A stretch of 64,000 nt of DNA from Deltaproteobacteria bacterium HGW-Deltaproteobacteria-6 (GCA_002840435.1 PHAT01000004.1:124001-188000); one strand, 5' to 3'. Positions 41,831 through 50,081 are shown, numbered from the stretch's first letter. Notes: a model not told the origin generated them from the letters alone. Numbers and translations are program-made.

Positions 41831-43870
41831 TTAATTATCCAGCACTTCACGAACTTTTTTCAGAATATTTGAAGGCAGAACAGGTTTTTGCAGAAAATGA
41901 ACATCCTTGAATTTTGTTGCTTCAAGGTCGATCATGTTTTCCGAATATCCGCTCATGAAGATCACCTTCACCTCCGGATTGAGAGCTTTAATTTCGATAT
42001 AAGCCTCTTTGCCGTTTTTCTTAGGCATGATGCCGTCCAGCATGACCAGCGCCACCTTTTCTTTATTTTCACTGAAGCGGTCTATGGCTTCTTCGCCATC
42101 CGCGGAACCGATGACCTCATAGCCGTGATCCGTTAATATGGTTGTAACCAGATCCCGGATACCCGCATCATCTTCGGCAATCAGAATGGTTTCCGTTCCC
42201 CTGGGAACCGCCATTCCTTCAGTCTTTTTCTTTTCAGTCGGTTCAGCAGCGCGAACGATCGGCAAAAGGATTTTGTATCGGGTGCCTTTCCCCAACTCAC
42301 TGTCCACGGTAATAAAACCGTTATGCTTCTTGACGATACCGTAAACAATAGCCATACCCAGACCGGTGCCTTTGCCCTGTTCTTTGGTTGTGAAAAAAGG
42401 ATCGAATATTTTTTCCTGAGTTTCCTGATCCATCCCGATTCCCGTATCCGCCACCGTTATTTCCGCATAGGAACCGGCTTTCCCGTAGCCATGGGTTTTA
42501 ATGAATTCGTCATGGAGTTCAACCTGACTGGTTGTAATGATGAAGCTGCCTCCCTGAGGCATGGCATCCCGCGCGTTGGTGGCCAGATTCATGATAACCT
42601 GTTCGATCTGCACCTGGTCAACCAGAACAGATAAAATCCCGTCTGCGCACTTTGTCTGTATTTCAATATTTTCCCGCAATAAATGTCTTAGTAATTTCTG
42701 AAAATTAGAGACCAGATCGTTTAAGTTAAAATGAGCCGGGTGCGTTGTCTGCTGACGGCTGAAGGCCAGCAGACTTTTAGTAATGGTTGCGGCCTTTTCG
42801 GAATAATCCAGAATATGCTTGATGTGTTCTTTGAGTGGATCATCCTTTTGCATGTTCAGATAGGCCAAATACGCGTAACCGATAATAGCGGTCAGGATGT
42901 TATTAAAATCATGCGCTACGCCTCCCGCCAGCTGGCCGATGCCCTCCAGCTTTTGAGATTGTCTCAACTGCGCCTCAAGCTGCCTCCGTTCCGTTGTATC
43001 CTCCATGATCGCCATAAACTTGGTGATAACCCCGTCGGCGTTTTTAAGCGGCGACATCGTCAGGTGCACCCAGAACATTTCGCCGTCTTTCCTCTTGTTG
43101 CATAATTCACCCCGCCAGACGTTATCGGACTTGATCGCCGCCCACATATCGTTATAAACATCAAAGTGCGTTTCGGGCGTCTTCAGGAAGCTCACATTTT
43201 TACCCATCAATTCCTGATCGGAATATCCGCTCACCTGCAAAAACTTTGGATTGACGTATTCTATGACCCCGTTGAGATCGGTTAAAATAATGGCCGCCGG
43301 GCCCTCTTCAACGGCCTGCGTGAGACTGAGCAATTTCTCTTCAGCCCGCTTGCGCTCATCGATTTCCTGATTCAGGCGCTGATTGACCTGTTCCAGTTCG
43401 GCAACTTTCTTCTCCAGTTTATTGAAGAGAATTGCATTGTACTGTCTGAAATATTCCATCTCCGAACCCAGGGGCTGCTTGTTTTCAGATGGGTGGTTAA
43501 ACTCTTCAGTGATAAACTCTTTCAGCAATTCAACAAAAACCTTTGGTTCCTGCGGTTTAATAATGAAACGGTCCGCGCCAAGTTTTATCGCAAACGCTTC
43601 ATCCCTGGGACCCGTGTAAGTTGCCGTATAAAAGATAAAGGGAATATGCTTTAAACGCTCATCCGCTTTCCAGGTTTTGCATAAGGCGTATCCATCCATG
43701 ACGGGCATGAGAATATCACTAATCACCAGATCCGGCGGATCAGCATAGGCCGCATCCAGAGCCGCTTTACCATTTTCGGCGGATGTGACTTTTAATTGCT
43801 GCGCTTCCAGCATTTTTTCCAGGACGTAACGATTTTCAGCAATATCATCGACAATCAGTATGTTCTTCAT
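41831..43870 (-). CDS. Hybrid sensor kinase: REC-PAS-HisKA-HATPase-REC
   Basis: 679 residues, soluble. REC1 at 1-120 (Asp52 in VISDILMPVMDG), a coiled linker, PAS at about 185-300 (GVIEYVNPKFLQVSGYSDQE), H-box GGVAHDFNNILTAIIGYAYL, ATPase motifs intact (NLATNARDAM, VADTGIGM, GKGTGLGMAIVYG), and REC2 at 560-679 (LVMLDGIMPKKNGKE). It is a cytoplasmic phosphorelay protein that takes signal from an upstream phosphodonor via REC1. The next gene upstream on this strand is a single-REC regulator, so the two may form a relay. Signal unknown. Confidence 0.9.
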   Translation of the reverse strand: MKNILIVDDIAENRYVLEKMLEAQQLKVTSAENGKAALDAAYADPPDLVISDILMPVMDGYALCKTWKADERLKHIPFIFYTATYTGPRDEAFAIKLGADRFIIKPQEPKVFVELLKEFITEEFNHPSENKQPLGSEMEYFRQYNAILFNKLEKKVAELEQVNQRLNQEIDERKRAEEKLLSLTQAVEEGPAAIILTDLNGVIEYVNPKFLQVSGYSDQELMGKNVSFLKTPETHFDVYNDMWAAIKSDNVWRGELCNKRKDGEMFWVHLTMSPLKNADGVITKFMAIMEDTTERRQLEAQLRQSQKLEGIGQLAGGVAHDFNNILTAIIGYAYLAYLNMQKDDPLKEHIKHILDYSEKAATITKSLLAFSRQQTTHPAHFNLNDLVSNFQKLLRHLLRENIEIQTKCADGILSVLVDQVQIEQVIMNLATNARDAMPQGGSFIITTSQVELHDEFIKTHGYGKAGSYAEITVADTGIGMDQETQEKIFDPFFTTKEQGKGTGLGMAIVYGIVKKHNGFITVDSELGKGTRYKILLPIVRAAEPTEKKKTEGMAVPRGTETILIAEDDAGIRDLVTTILTDHGYEVIGSADGEEAIDRFSENKEKVALVMLDGIMPKKNGKEAYIEIKALNPEVKVIFMSGYSENMIDLEATKFKDVHFLQKPVLPSNILKKVREVLDN

Positions 43871-43893
43871 TTTTCAAGCACCCAGTTGGATTA

Positions 43894-44262
43894 TTACTTT
43901 ATCAGATGAAGTTCGACTTCCGCCATAAAAGTATCCGGATTAATCGGTTTCTCTATATAACCATTGCACCCTACCTGCATGGCTTTCTCGCGGTCGCCGA
44001 CCATGGCATGAGACGTCACGGCAACAATGGGCGTGCCCGAAAGCTGAGGATTGGCGCGCAGGTTCTGGGCAACGGCGTAACCGTCCATGACCGGAAGCTG
44101 AATATCCAGCAGGATCAAGTCCGGCTTTAACTGATTCGCCATGTCAATCCCTGCCTCGCCGTCCATGGCGGCATGAACCTGATAGCCGTTCTTTTCCAGA
44201 ATGAACCTCACCAGATAAAGGTTTTGTTCATTATCTTCAATAACCAGAATATTCCTTTTCAT
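43894..44262 (-). CDS. Single-domain response regulator
   Basis: 122 residues, only a receiver domain. Acidic pair ED at 9-10, phospho-acceptor Asp53 in LLDIQLPVMDG, Thr/Ser in VAVTSHAM and Lys in YIEKPINPDTF, all conserved. AAGGAGAA precedes the start. It resembles the CheY/DivK-like receivers (YxIEKPI) of phosphorelays. It lies between two histidine kinase genes on the same strand and probably relays phosphate between them. Confidence 0.88.
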   Translation of the reverse strand: MKRNILVIEDNEQNLYLVRFILEKNGYQVHAAMDGEAGIDMANQLKPDLILLDIQLPVMDGYAVAQNLRANPQLSGTPIVAVTSHAMVGDREKAMQVGCNGYIEKPINPDTFMAEVELHLIK

Positions 44263-44287
44263 ACCGTTTCTCCTTCAGCGGGCAATA

Positions 44288-44653
44288 TCAGTCTGAAGAT
44301 GCCGCCCTTGCCCTAAACGCTTTCCACATCAACTTCACCGCCCGGCGGATTCGCCGGTCTCCCGCTGATAAACAGGCCCCGTCATATTTTCGGGTCATGC
44401 CGGATTCCATCTGCTGAATGTGCGCAGGAATGCCCAGAACATGTTTTTTTAACTTCTGCCGTTCATTTTCGTTTTTGAGGTTATCAGCGACTGTCTGCGC
44501 AAGGGCATAAGACGCCTCAGCATGATTGATTCGCGGCGTCGAACATATAAAAAGGACGAATATCAAGGCCGGCCCGGTCAGAAAGAATGTTTTTTCAGAT
44601 AGATGGGTTGTCACGTCCTTTATGAAAAGCGAGCGTCTCATCATGCCGGCCAT
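44288..44653 (-). pseudogene. Chimeric ORF containing a duplicated, broken kinase C-terminus
   Basis: The 121-codon frame joins a membrane-like N-terminus (FFLTGPALIFVLFICS) to a segment IQQMESGMTRKYDG. That segment matches the HATPase end of the kinase gene just upstream (IESGITRKYDGTGLGLAIS). The DNA at about 44292-44425 is a diverged copy of about 44774-44905, with a 10-base deletion that throws the rest (ACLSAGDRRIRR) out of frame. It is a remnant of a tandem duplication; the N-terminal 70 residues may derive from another gene. Confidence 0.65.
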
Positions 44654-44747
44654 TACCTCTTGGGGCGGGGGAAATACAACTTACAAATCAGAAAACTTCT
44701 TCATTATCGTTTGATCTATTAGCATATTTTAAAATTATGGAAAATAT

Positions 44748-46442
44748 TTATTCTTCGCCGCGCAAAATTAAACGGAAGGTGCTGCCTTTTCCCCAAACGC
44801 TTTCCACCTCGATTTCACCGCCCAGCAGATTCGCCAGCTTCTTGCTGATAGCCAGCCCCAATCCCGTGCCGTCATATTTTCGGGTGATGCCGGATTCGAT
44901 CTGCCGAAAGGCATTGAAAAGAATGTCCATATCTTCCGTTTTGATGCCGATCCCCGAATCCTGAACAGCGATGATGATTTTGTTTTCTTGGACGGTGCAA
45001 TTCAGCCGGACAAATCCCCGCTCCGTAAACTTGACGGCATTGCTGATTAAGTTCAACAGAATCTGCTCCACGCGGCGCCGGTCGCTTTTGATCAGGCCGA
45101 TGTCAGGCGCAATTGTCGCGGAAAGCTCAATCCCTTTCTTGTCGGCCAGGGGCTGTGAACTTTTCACAACTTTTTGCACACAATCGCTCAGGTTGAAACT
45201 TTCGCTGGTAACGTTGAGTTGCTGGGCTTCTATCTTGGAAATGTCCAGAACGTCATTGATGAGATCCAGCAGATGTTTGGCGCTGTTATAAACCATATGG
45301 AGCTGTTTATCCTGTTCCTCATTTAACGGCCCTCCCAGGCGTTGAATAAGGATACCGGTAAAACCAATGATGGAATTAAGCGGCGTGCGCAGCTCGTGGG
45401 ACATTGTCGCCAGAAATGCGGATTTGATCCGGTCGGCTGCCTGCGCTTTTTCCATAGCGGCGGCCAGCTGGGCCGTTCGCTCGATAATGCGTTGTTCCAT
45501 TTCCTGATTGATTCTTTTCAATTCCAGCGTTCGCACGTTGACTTGATGCTTTAAAACAACACTTCCCGCCAGACTCATGAGCAGGACAACACCGGCAATG
45601 AGGGCAAGGATTTGCAGCCATGCCGGAATTTTGAAACGGACCTCTTCGGATGTCCATCGTCTCAGGGACGCATAATATGCCGACTGCGTGTCTTTCTTCA
45701 GAACGGAAAGATGTTTGTCAACTGCATCCAGCAACTGCCGGGAAGCGTTTTTGGGCGCCGCGAAAAAGAGGTCGGAGGGTTCGAAAATGACCGCCGTATT
45801 CTCCAGTCCGAATTGCTTGGCGTGTCTCATCCCGTAAAAACGGTTGGTGATCGCCGCATGAGCGCCACCCCGGGCAACCGTCTCAAACATGGTTTTGTAA
45901 TCCGGCACCGCAACGAGGGTGACGTTCAAGCCAAATCCCTTGCTCAGCCGGGCAAATGCCTGCTGCTGAACCGAGCGATCCAGAACAAGAATTCGCTTTT
46001 CGTTCAAATCCAATATGGAATGGATATTGCTGCCCTTCGGAGCATATACCAGATACCAGGAGGAAAGAATCGGCACTTTATGAAAGGAATATGTCTCCTC
46101 CCGTTCCGCCGTATAGGCCACATCCGGCATCAAGTCAATCTCGCCTCCGGCCAGACGATCCAATCCCGCAACCCATGTACCGGATACATATTCCAGCGTC
46201 CAGCCTTCTTTTTTGGCAATATATTCGATAACATCAACAAAGATACCGGCCGGCTTGCCGGATTCGTCTGTGAAAATCTTTGGCGCATTTTCATAGACGC
46301 CGACTTTCACAACACGGTTTTCGGCCTGGGCCAGGGGAACGCCAAGAAATAAAATAAGCAACAGGATGAAAAACCGTCGCAACCACAGCACAAAGCGGGC
46401 CGCTCTGCGCTGTCTGTCAATGCTTTTCTGATATGCCGGCAT
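44748..46442 (-). CDS. Sensor histidine kinase with periplasmic solute-binding domain
   Basis: 564 residues. Signal/anchor helix RFFILLLILFLGVPLAQA, a periplasmic SBP-bac-3 domain at 40-260 (VVKVGVYENAPKIFTDESGK, GIFVDVIEYIAKKEGW, LAGGEIDLMPDVAYTAERE), a second membrane helix (ILALIAGVVLLMSLAGSVVL), a coiled coil and a kinase core: MSHELRTPLNSIIGF, NAVKFTERG, DSGIGI and KYDGTGLGLAISKKL. All motifs are intact. It should sense a small amino-acid-like ligand, as EvgS/BvgS-type sensors do. GGAGA precedes the start. Confidence 0.9.
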   Translation of the reverse strand: MPAYQKSIDRQRRAARFVLWLRRFFILLLILFLGVPLAQAENRVVKVGVYENAPKIFTDESGKPAGIFVDVIEYIAKKEGWTLEYVSGTWVAGLDRLAGGEIDLMPDVAYTAEREETYSFHKVPILSSWYLVYAPKGSNIHSILDLNEKRILVLDRSVQQQAFARLSKGFGLNVTLVAVPDYKTMFETVARGGAHAAITNRFYGMRHAKQFGLENTAVIFEPSDLFFAAPKNASRQLLDAVDKHLSVLKKDTQSAYYASLRRWTSEEVRFKIPAWLQILALIAGVVLLMSLAGSVVLKHQVNVRTLELKRINQEMEQRIIERTAQLAAAMEKAQAADRIKSAFLATMSHELRTPLNSIIGFTGILIQRLGGPLNEEQDKQLHMVYNSAKHLLDLINDVLDISKIEAQQLNVTSESFNLSDCVQKVVKSSQPLADKKGIELSATIAPDIGLIKSDRRRVEQILLNLISNAVKFTERGFVRLNCTVQENKIIIAVQDSGIGIKTEDMDILFNAFRQIESGITRKYDGTGLGLAISKKLANLLGGEIEVESVWGKGSTFRLILRGEE

Positions 46443-46455
46443 AGGGTCTCCATTC

Positions 46456-47121
46456 CTAATAGTTCAGGTTAACCTGAAATCCGATGAGCTGCCTGGTCCA
46501 TTCCCATTGGTGGTTGATGTTTGAGAAATCAACTCGAAAATAAGGGCCAAGGGAAATGTTTTTGTCGATATTCTTGACAATGCCAAATTTTATTCTGTTG
46601 AGCATAACAGCCTTGTCACTGTTTTCGTAGTAAAGCTCCCATCCGATATAGGGCTGAAGAAAAATATCGGGACGGGAAATTCCCATGGTATTCTTTATTC
46701 TGTAATCATTCCAACCCGGTGAAAATCTGTGCTCATAGCGGATCTGATTGGATATTTTGAAACGGTGGAAAGTAGCCGAAGTGTTCATGTTGATGCTGGG
46801 TCTCTGCTCCAGCGACCAGTTGTCAGGATCAATCTTTGAATACCCCTGCTGATAGGAAAGAAGAAACGAAAGCCAGGCAACAGGCGTCTGATAAAGCAGA
46901 CCGGTCGCCCATTCAAAATAATCATAATTAGAGATATCTTTATCGGCCTGGAGAAACACATAGGATACGGTTCGAAATTGATCGTTAATCGTGTAGTTAA
47001 AATTCAGATCCGTGCGCAACGACGTGTCATGGTCTGCGTAAAGGAACGGCGCATTAAGGCAGACCGACAACCCCAGCAAAATTATAATACCGCACGGTAA
47101 AAAGCACTTTTTGGGATCCAC
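46456..47121 (-). CDS. DUF2490-like outer-membrane barrel protein
   Basis: 221 residues from a GTG at 47121 with GGGGAAA upstream. Signal peptide (IIILLGLSVCLNAPFLYA), then alternating strands typical of an 8-12 strand barrel: TDLNFNYTINDQFRTVSYVF, ISNQIRYEHRFSPGWNDYRI and the final GFQVNLNY with terminal aromatic residue for BAM insertion. DUF2490 membership is from overall pattern. It lies 13 bases upstream of the SBP-kinase, so an envelope-sensing link is possible. Confidence 0.75.
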   Translation of the reverse strand: MDPKKCFLPCGIIILLGLSVCLNAPFLYADHDTSLRTDLNFNYTINDQFRTVSYVFLQADKDISNYDYFEWATGLLYQTPVAWLSFLLSYQQGYSKIDPDNWSLEQRPSINMNTSATFHRFKISNQIRYEHRFSPGWNDYRIKNTMGISRPDIFLQPYIGWELYYENSDKAVMLNRIKFGIVKNIDKNISLGPYFRVDFSNINHQWEWTRQLIGFQVNLNY

Positions 47122-47413
47122 AGTTTCCCCATTACATAACTGATTTACAAATTCGCTGCAGGATTAAGATGATGTTATTCATAACCGGCTCTTACTTTGT
47201 GGATGCAACTAATTTTCAGAGACTCTGTTTCTATTTACTGAGTCTTCCTATCATATTTTATTAATAATATCTTGTCTTATCGAGGTCCTCCGCGGTAAGC
47301 CGCAAAAACCGGCGATTTTCGAGAAACAAGATTCATTCCATTACCCGCTCTTCTTCTTTATTGATCTTTTAACCCTGATAACGGCTGACAACACTGAGCG
47401 GCACAGGTGCAAT
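47122..47413. other. Intergenic region before the tRNA-fragment repeat
   Basis: A 290-bp stretch with no coding frame. It precedes the terminator and 54-bp repeat that mark the distal end of the inserted unit. Confidence 0.4.
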
Positions 47414-47446
47414 AAAAAAAGGAGTTAACCACAAATGGCTAACTCC
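47414..47446 (-). terminator. Terminator beside the distal repeat (likely original tRNA-Phe terminator)
   Basis: On the minus strand GGAGTTA (47446-47440) pairs with TAACTCC (47427-47421) and runs into seven T residues (A-run 47414-47420). It sits 4 bp from the tRNA-fragment repeat, in the same relation as the terminator next to the intact tRNA, so it probably terminated tRNA-Phe before insertion. Confidence 0.8.
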
Positions 47447-47450
47447 CTTA

Positions 47451-47504
47451 TATCCATGGTGGGCCAGGGCAGAATTGAACTGCCGACACTCGGATTTTCA
47501 GTCC
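47451..47504 (-). repeat. Distal att-like repeat (tRNA-Phe 3' fragment)
   Basis: A perfect 54-bp copy of 49300-49353. It contains the last 48 bases of tRNA-Phe including the CCA end and the anticodon loop, then diverges (TGACATATAG) where the tRNA continues GATGCTC. It cannot fold as a tRNA, so it is an attachment-site scar. Confidence 0.92.
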
Positions 47505-47544
47505 TGACATATAGCAGTATTCATCGGGCTTTGCGCGTTTTTGC

Positions 47545-47587
47545 GTAGACAAAGCCTTACACGTCCTATATGTTCGTAGACACGTCC
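47545..47587 (+). repeat. Arm-type direct repeats near the distal end
   Basis: GTAGACAAA (47545-47553) and GTAGACA (47576-47582) are repeated, and ACACGTCC occurs at 47559-47566 and 47580-47587, a 21-bp period. The inverted form TTTGTCTAC lies at the other end (49238-49246). They resemble integrase arm-binding sites. Confidence 0.5.
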
Positions 47588-47773
47588 ATTTATATTTATA
47601 TTTGTATGCCTATCGGAATTCTTTACTTTGAGCAATTTGTTCTGAATAGGATATATTTCCATTTGTTTATTTCACCTACAAGTAATCAGAACGGATGAAA
47701 GAAAAACATGGAACATTACCCGTTGAACAGGTGCACTTTAATTCTTCCTCGCACTCATCTCACGCTTAACGAG

Positions 47774-48781
47774 CTATGCTTTCTTACCCTCCAGTTCGGC
47801 AATCCGTGCCTTGAGTTCAATCATTCTCAACTCCCTACCCACGAATACTTTGTTCAGTTCTTCGAGATTGGCTATTCGTAAGTTTATATCATTTTTCAAA
47901 TCTTCATTGAGTTTGAGAATACTTTCTTTTGCCCGCTTGCGGTCGGTGACGTTTCGAATATTACATTGTGCCAAAATTACCCTGTCTGAGAGATATATAT
48001 CTGCATCGATATATTGCCCGGACTTGGTTTTTATTTGAATTTCATTATAGTTCATAAGACTACTATTGACCAAAGCCCGCATGGTCACTTGGACATTACC
48101 CATGTCGAGCAAAACACCGACATTCTGAAGCAGCTTACCCATGCTCTCCTCTTTGGTATAGCCCAACATCTTTTCGGCGGCCGGATTAATGTGGACAATC
48201 TTCCCTTCGAGTTTTTCGATGAGCACGATTGCGTCGCTTGCCGTCTCAAAAAGACGCCTGTAGCGTTCTTCAGACAATATTAACAAATCTTCCAGTTTCT
48301 TACGCTCTGTGATGTCCTCGAAGGCTAGAAGGATCAGTTTGCTATTGATGTCTTTCCGATATATCTGGCGGGCATTGAGCAGCATGATTTTAAGCCCGAT
48401 GTTTTCGAAATTATGAGTAACCTCGAAGTCGTTGAATACTTCTTTTTCAGGCAGGATGTTTTCCAGCAAATGCCGAAGTATGGGGAGATTCCATTGTCCG
48501 TTTCCAAGGTCATAGATAAAATTCCCGATTGTCTTATTAGTATCTTCTTTAAAGGTAGAGTAAAAGCTGTGGTTAGCTGAGATTATCTTCATATCCGCGT
48601 TCAGGACCAACAGGGGATCTCGAACCGTTTCCACAATGCTTTCGGCAAAGCGACGGGCTTCCTTAATCAAAAGCTCAGCAGGTATTTTATTGGCTATTGT
48701 TTTTTTCAGCGCGGCAATTTCCGAGTGCAATTCCGCCAGTTCATGAACCAGTTGCTCTCTCGTTTTCTCATCATCTTTCAT
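47774..48781 (-). CDS. PAS-PAS sensor protein without kinase domain
   Basis: 335 residues from ATG 48781 (AAGGTGAG upstream). An N-terminal coiled coil, PAS1 about 50-165 (VETVRDPLLVLNADMKIISA, LILLAFEDITERKKLE), PAS2 about 170-290 (YRRLFETASDAIVLIEKLEG, HINPAAEKMLGYTKEESMGK, RNVTDRKRAKE) and a C-terminal coiled coil VFVGRELRMIELKARIAELE. No HisKA, HATPase, GGDEF or EAL is present, and the stop is natural. Such PAS-only proteins may act by hetero-oligomerising with kinases. It is the only gene in the tRNA-Phe integrative unit and is AT-rich compared with the flanks. Confidence 0.85.
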   Translation of the reverse strand: MKDDEKTREQLVHELAELHSEIAALKKTIANKIPAELLIKEARRFAESIVETVRDPLLVLNADMKIISANHSFYSTFKEDTNKTIGNFIYDLGNGQWNLPILRHLLENILPEKEVFNDFEVTHNFENIGLKIMLLNARQIYRKDINSKLILLAFEDITERKKLEDLLILSEERYRRLFETASDAIVLIEKLEGKIVHINPAAEKMLGYTKEESMGKLLQNVGVLLDMGNVQVTMRALVNSSLMNYNEIQIKTKSGQYIDADIYLSDRVILAQCNIRNVTDRKRAKESILKLNEDLKNDINLRIANLEELNKVFVGRELRMIELKARIAELEGKKA

Positions 48782-49230
48782 AATCTCACCTTCTGAAATC
48801 TGGATGGGAAACACACCGACTTTCCGTATTGATGTATATAATAAAACTTATCTCTGTTAGCATAGCTTTCACATGAATTGAAATTGGCACGCTTTAAATA
48901 TTAAGCGTTTTCAAATAATTTATTCACATAGAATGAAAATACTTTTCATATAAAATGAAAATATACGAACTTTCCTTTTTCCGATTTCTTATATATTATA
49001 ATAACATAAGTTGTTTTTTTCAATAGAGAAATATTGTAAATGATTATCGTTCGAAATCGCGCATTTTAATAGAGGTTGCAGTTATGTTTGCTACAGGAAG
49101 TAAGTGAAGGAGCACCAAGCACATGATGCGTTTGTCGGAGTTGAGTAACAGGCAATCGGATCATTTATCCGATGTTCTCAAATAAATAGTACAATATTTT
49201 ATGAAAGTTAGGATGATCAATATTATTTGT
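48782..49230. other. AT-rich non-coding part of the integrative unit
   Basis: No integrase or other gene was found in either strand. ATGAAAATA/TTTTCAT motifs recur at about 48930-48965, and a small hairpin CGGAT-AAATG-ATCCG lies at about 49157-49172 on the minus strand. This is where an integrase gene would be expected next to the tRNA. Confidence 0.45.
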
Positions 49231-49267
49231 ATCTACATTTGTCTACAATATATGGGCAAATGTAGAT
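49231..49267 (+). repeat. Inverted repeat at the tRNA-proximal end
   Basis: Perfect 11-base arms ATCTACATTTG (49231-49241) and CAAATGTAGAT (49257-49267). TTTGTCTAC (49238-49246) is the complement of the distal GTAGACAAA. Candidate recombinase or excisionase binding region. Confidence 0.55.
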
Positions 49268-49298
49268 AAAATAAAAACGGGCTCCATTGCTGGAGCCC
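49266..49298 (-). terminator. Terminator directly after tRNA-Phe
   Basis: On the minus strand GGGCTCCA (49298-49291) and TGGAGCCC (49286-49279) form the stem, followed by GTTTTTATTTT. It is inside the inserted unit, 8 bp from the tRNA CCA end. Confidence 0.85.
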
Positions 49299-49299
49299 T

Positions 49300-49353
49300 T
49301 ATCCATGGTGGGCCAGGGCAGAATTGAACTGCCGACACTCGGATTTTCAGTCC
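49300..49353 (-). repeat. Proximal att-like repeat within tRNA-Phe
   Basis: Identical to 47451-47504 over 54 bases. Positions 49306-49353 are the 3' 48 bases of the functional tRNA; 49300-49305 are the adjoining flank. Confidence 0.92.
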
Positions 49354-49381
49354 GATGCTCTACCGACTGAGCTACCGGCCC
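49306..49381 (-). tRNA. tRNA-Phe (GAA)
   Basis: 76 bases. Acceptor GGGCCGG pairs with CTGGCCC (one G-T pair); D-arm GCTC/GAGC; anticodon stem TCGGA/TCCGA with loop CTGAAAA giving anticodon GAA; T-arm GGCAG/CTGCC with TTCAATT; discriminator A and encoded CCA. Its 3' end forms the att-like repeat. Confidence 0.96.
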
Positions 49382-49439
49382 GCCTTGTTGATCCAATCGG
49401 TGAAAAGCACGAAACGTCTATAGAATTAGGTTTCTTTTG

Positions 49440-50075
49440 TCAAGGTATTTTTTGGCCGTCGGCTCCCGTCGTATCTCCGCCGGATGGCGTGTCGGGCTTT
49501 TCGGCCTGCACGGGTGGAATACTGCCGGAAACATTACCCGGCGTCATGGCATCGGACCGCAAGGCGTCGTCAGGAATGGAAATTCCGGCAGCGTTTTCCT
49601 GCTGTTCACGAATAATCACGACGGTACCGGCTATTTTGTCATGCCAGCCCTGCTTCTTTTTGTCGAAAGCGATCCAGATGAAACCAAGAGGCACTGTAAA
49701 TAATAAACTGGAGACCAGGTAACCCGCTGATCTTAAAAAAGCGATACCGAAAGAAATCGGACTGCCGTCGGCGGATACAACCTGCAGACCCAGTAAGTTT
49801 TTGCCGGGGGTCCGGCCGTTCAGACCATGAAAATAGGTAAAATAAATCATATAGAGCAAAAGGTAGAATGCCGTAATAAGAATTCCAAATGAACCAAAAC
49901 GTTCGGGGTCGGTCAGTTGGGCAATCCAGACCTGGTTGTCGCCGGACATCGCGCCTGCAAAATAGGCCGTGCCGGCCACAATCGCCAGAATAATAAAAAC
50001 AACACCGATGATGAATCCGTCAATCATATAGGCGACAAAACGCCGCCAGAACCCCGCGAATTGGTAAGTCGCCAT
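49440..50075 (-). CDS. RDD-family membrane protein
   Basis: 211 residues. RDD motif at the start (FAGFWRRFVAYMIDGFIIGV), two further membrane segments (FGILITAFYLLLYMIYFTYF, SAGYLVSSLLFTVPLGFIWI) with GLNGRTPGKNLLGLQVVSAD and DKKKQGWHDKIAGTVV, which complete the family pattern. A proline/glycine-rich cytoplasmic tail of about 55 residues follows. Function of most RDD proteins is unknown; some act as ion antiporters. It begins 6 bases after the rsmE stop, so it is co-transcribed with prmA and rsmE. Confidence 0.85.
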   Translation of the reverse strand: MATYQFAGFWRRFVAYMIDGFIIGVVFIILAIVAGTAYFAGAMSGDNQVWIAQLTDPERFGSFGILITAFYLLLYMIYFTYFHGLNGRTPGKNLLGLQVVSADGSPISFGIAFLRSAGYLVSSLLFTVPLGFIWIAFDKKKQGWHDKIAGTVVIIREQQENAAGISIPDDALRSDAMTPGNVSGSIPPVQAEKPDTPSGGDTTGADGQKIP

Positions 50076-50081
50076 TTTCCT

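Larger units (their letters stand above)
47451..49299 (-). mobile_element. 1,849-bp tRNA-Phe-associated integrative unit (one cargo gene)
   Basis: The unit is bounded by identical 54-bp repeats (47451-47504 and 49300-49353). The proximal one is the 3' end of the intact tRNA-Phe plus 6 bases. It holds one gene (PAS sensor, 47774-48781), terminal GTAGACA arm-like repeats in opposite orientation, and a terminator that replaces the displaced one. No integrase gene is present. This layout is the product of tyrosine-recombinase integration into a tRNA 3' half. It may be a deletion remnant, or a satellite moved in trans. Confidence 0.75.

Noticed and set aside
47451-47504. Second tRNA-Phe gene
   Set aside because: Only the 3' 48 bases match; the 5' half is replaced by unrelated sequence, so it cannot fold. 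Kept as an att-like repeat.
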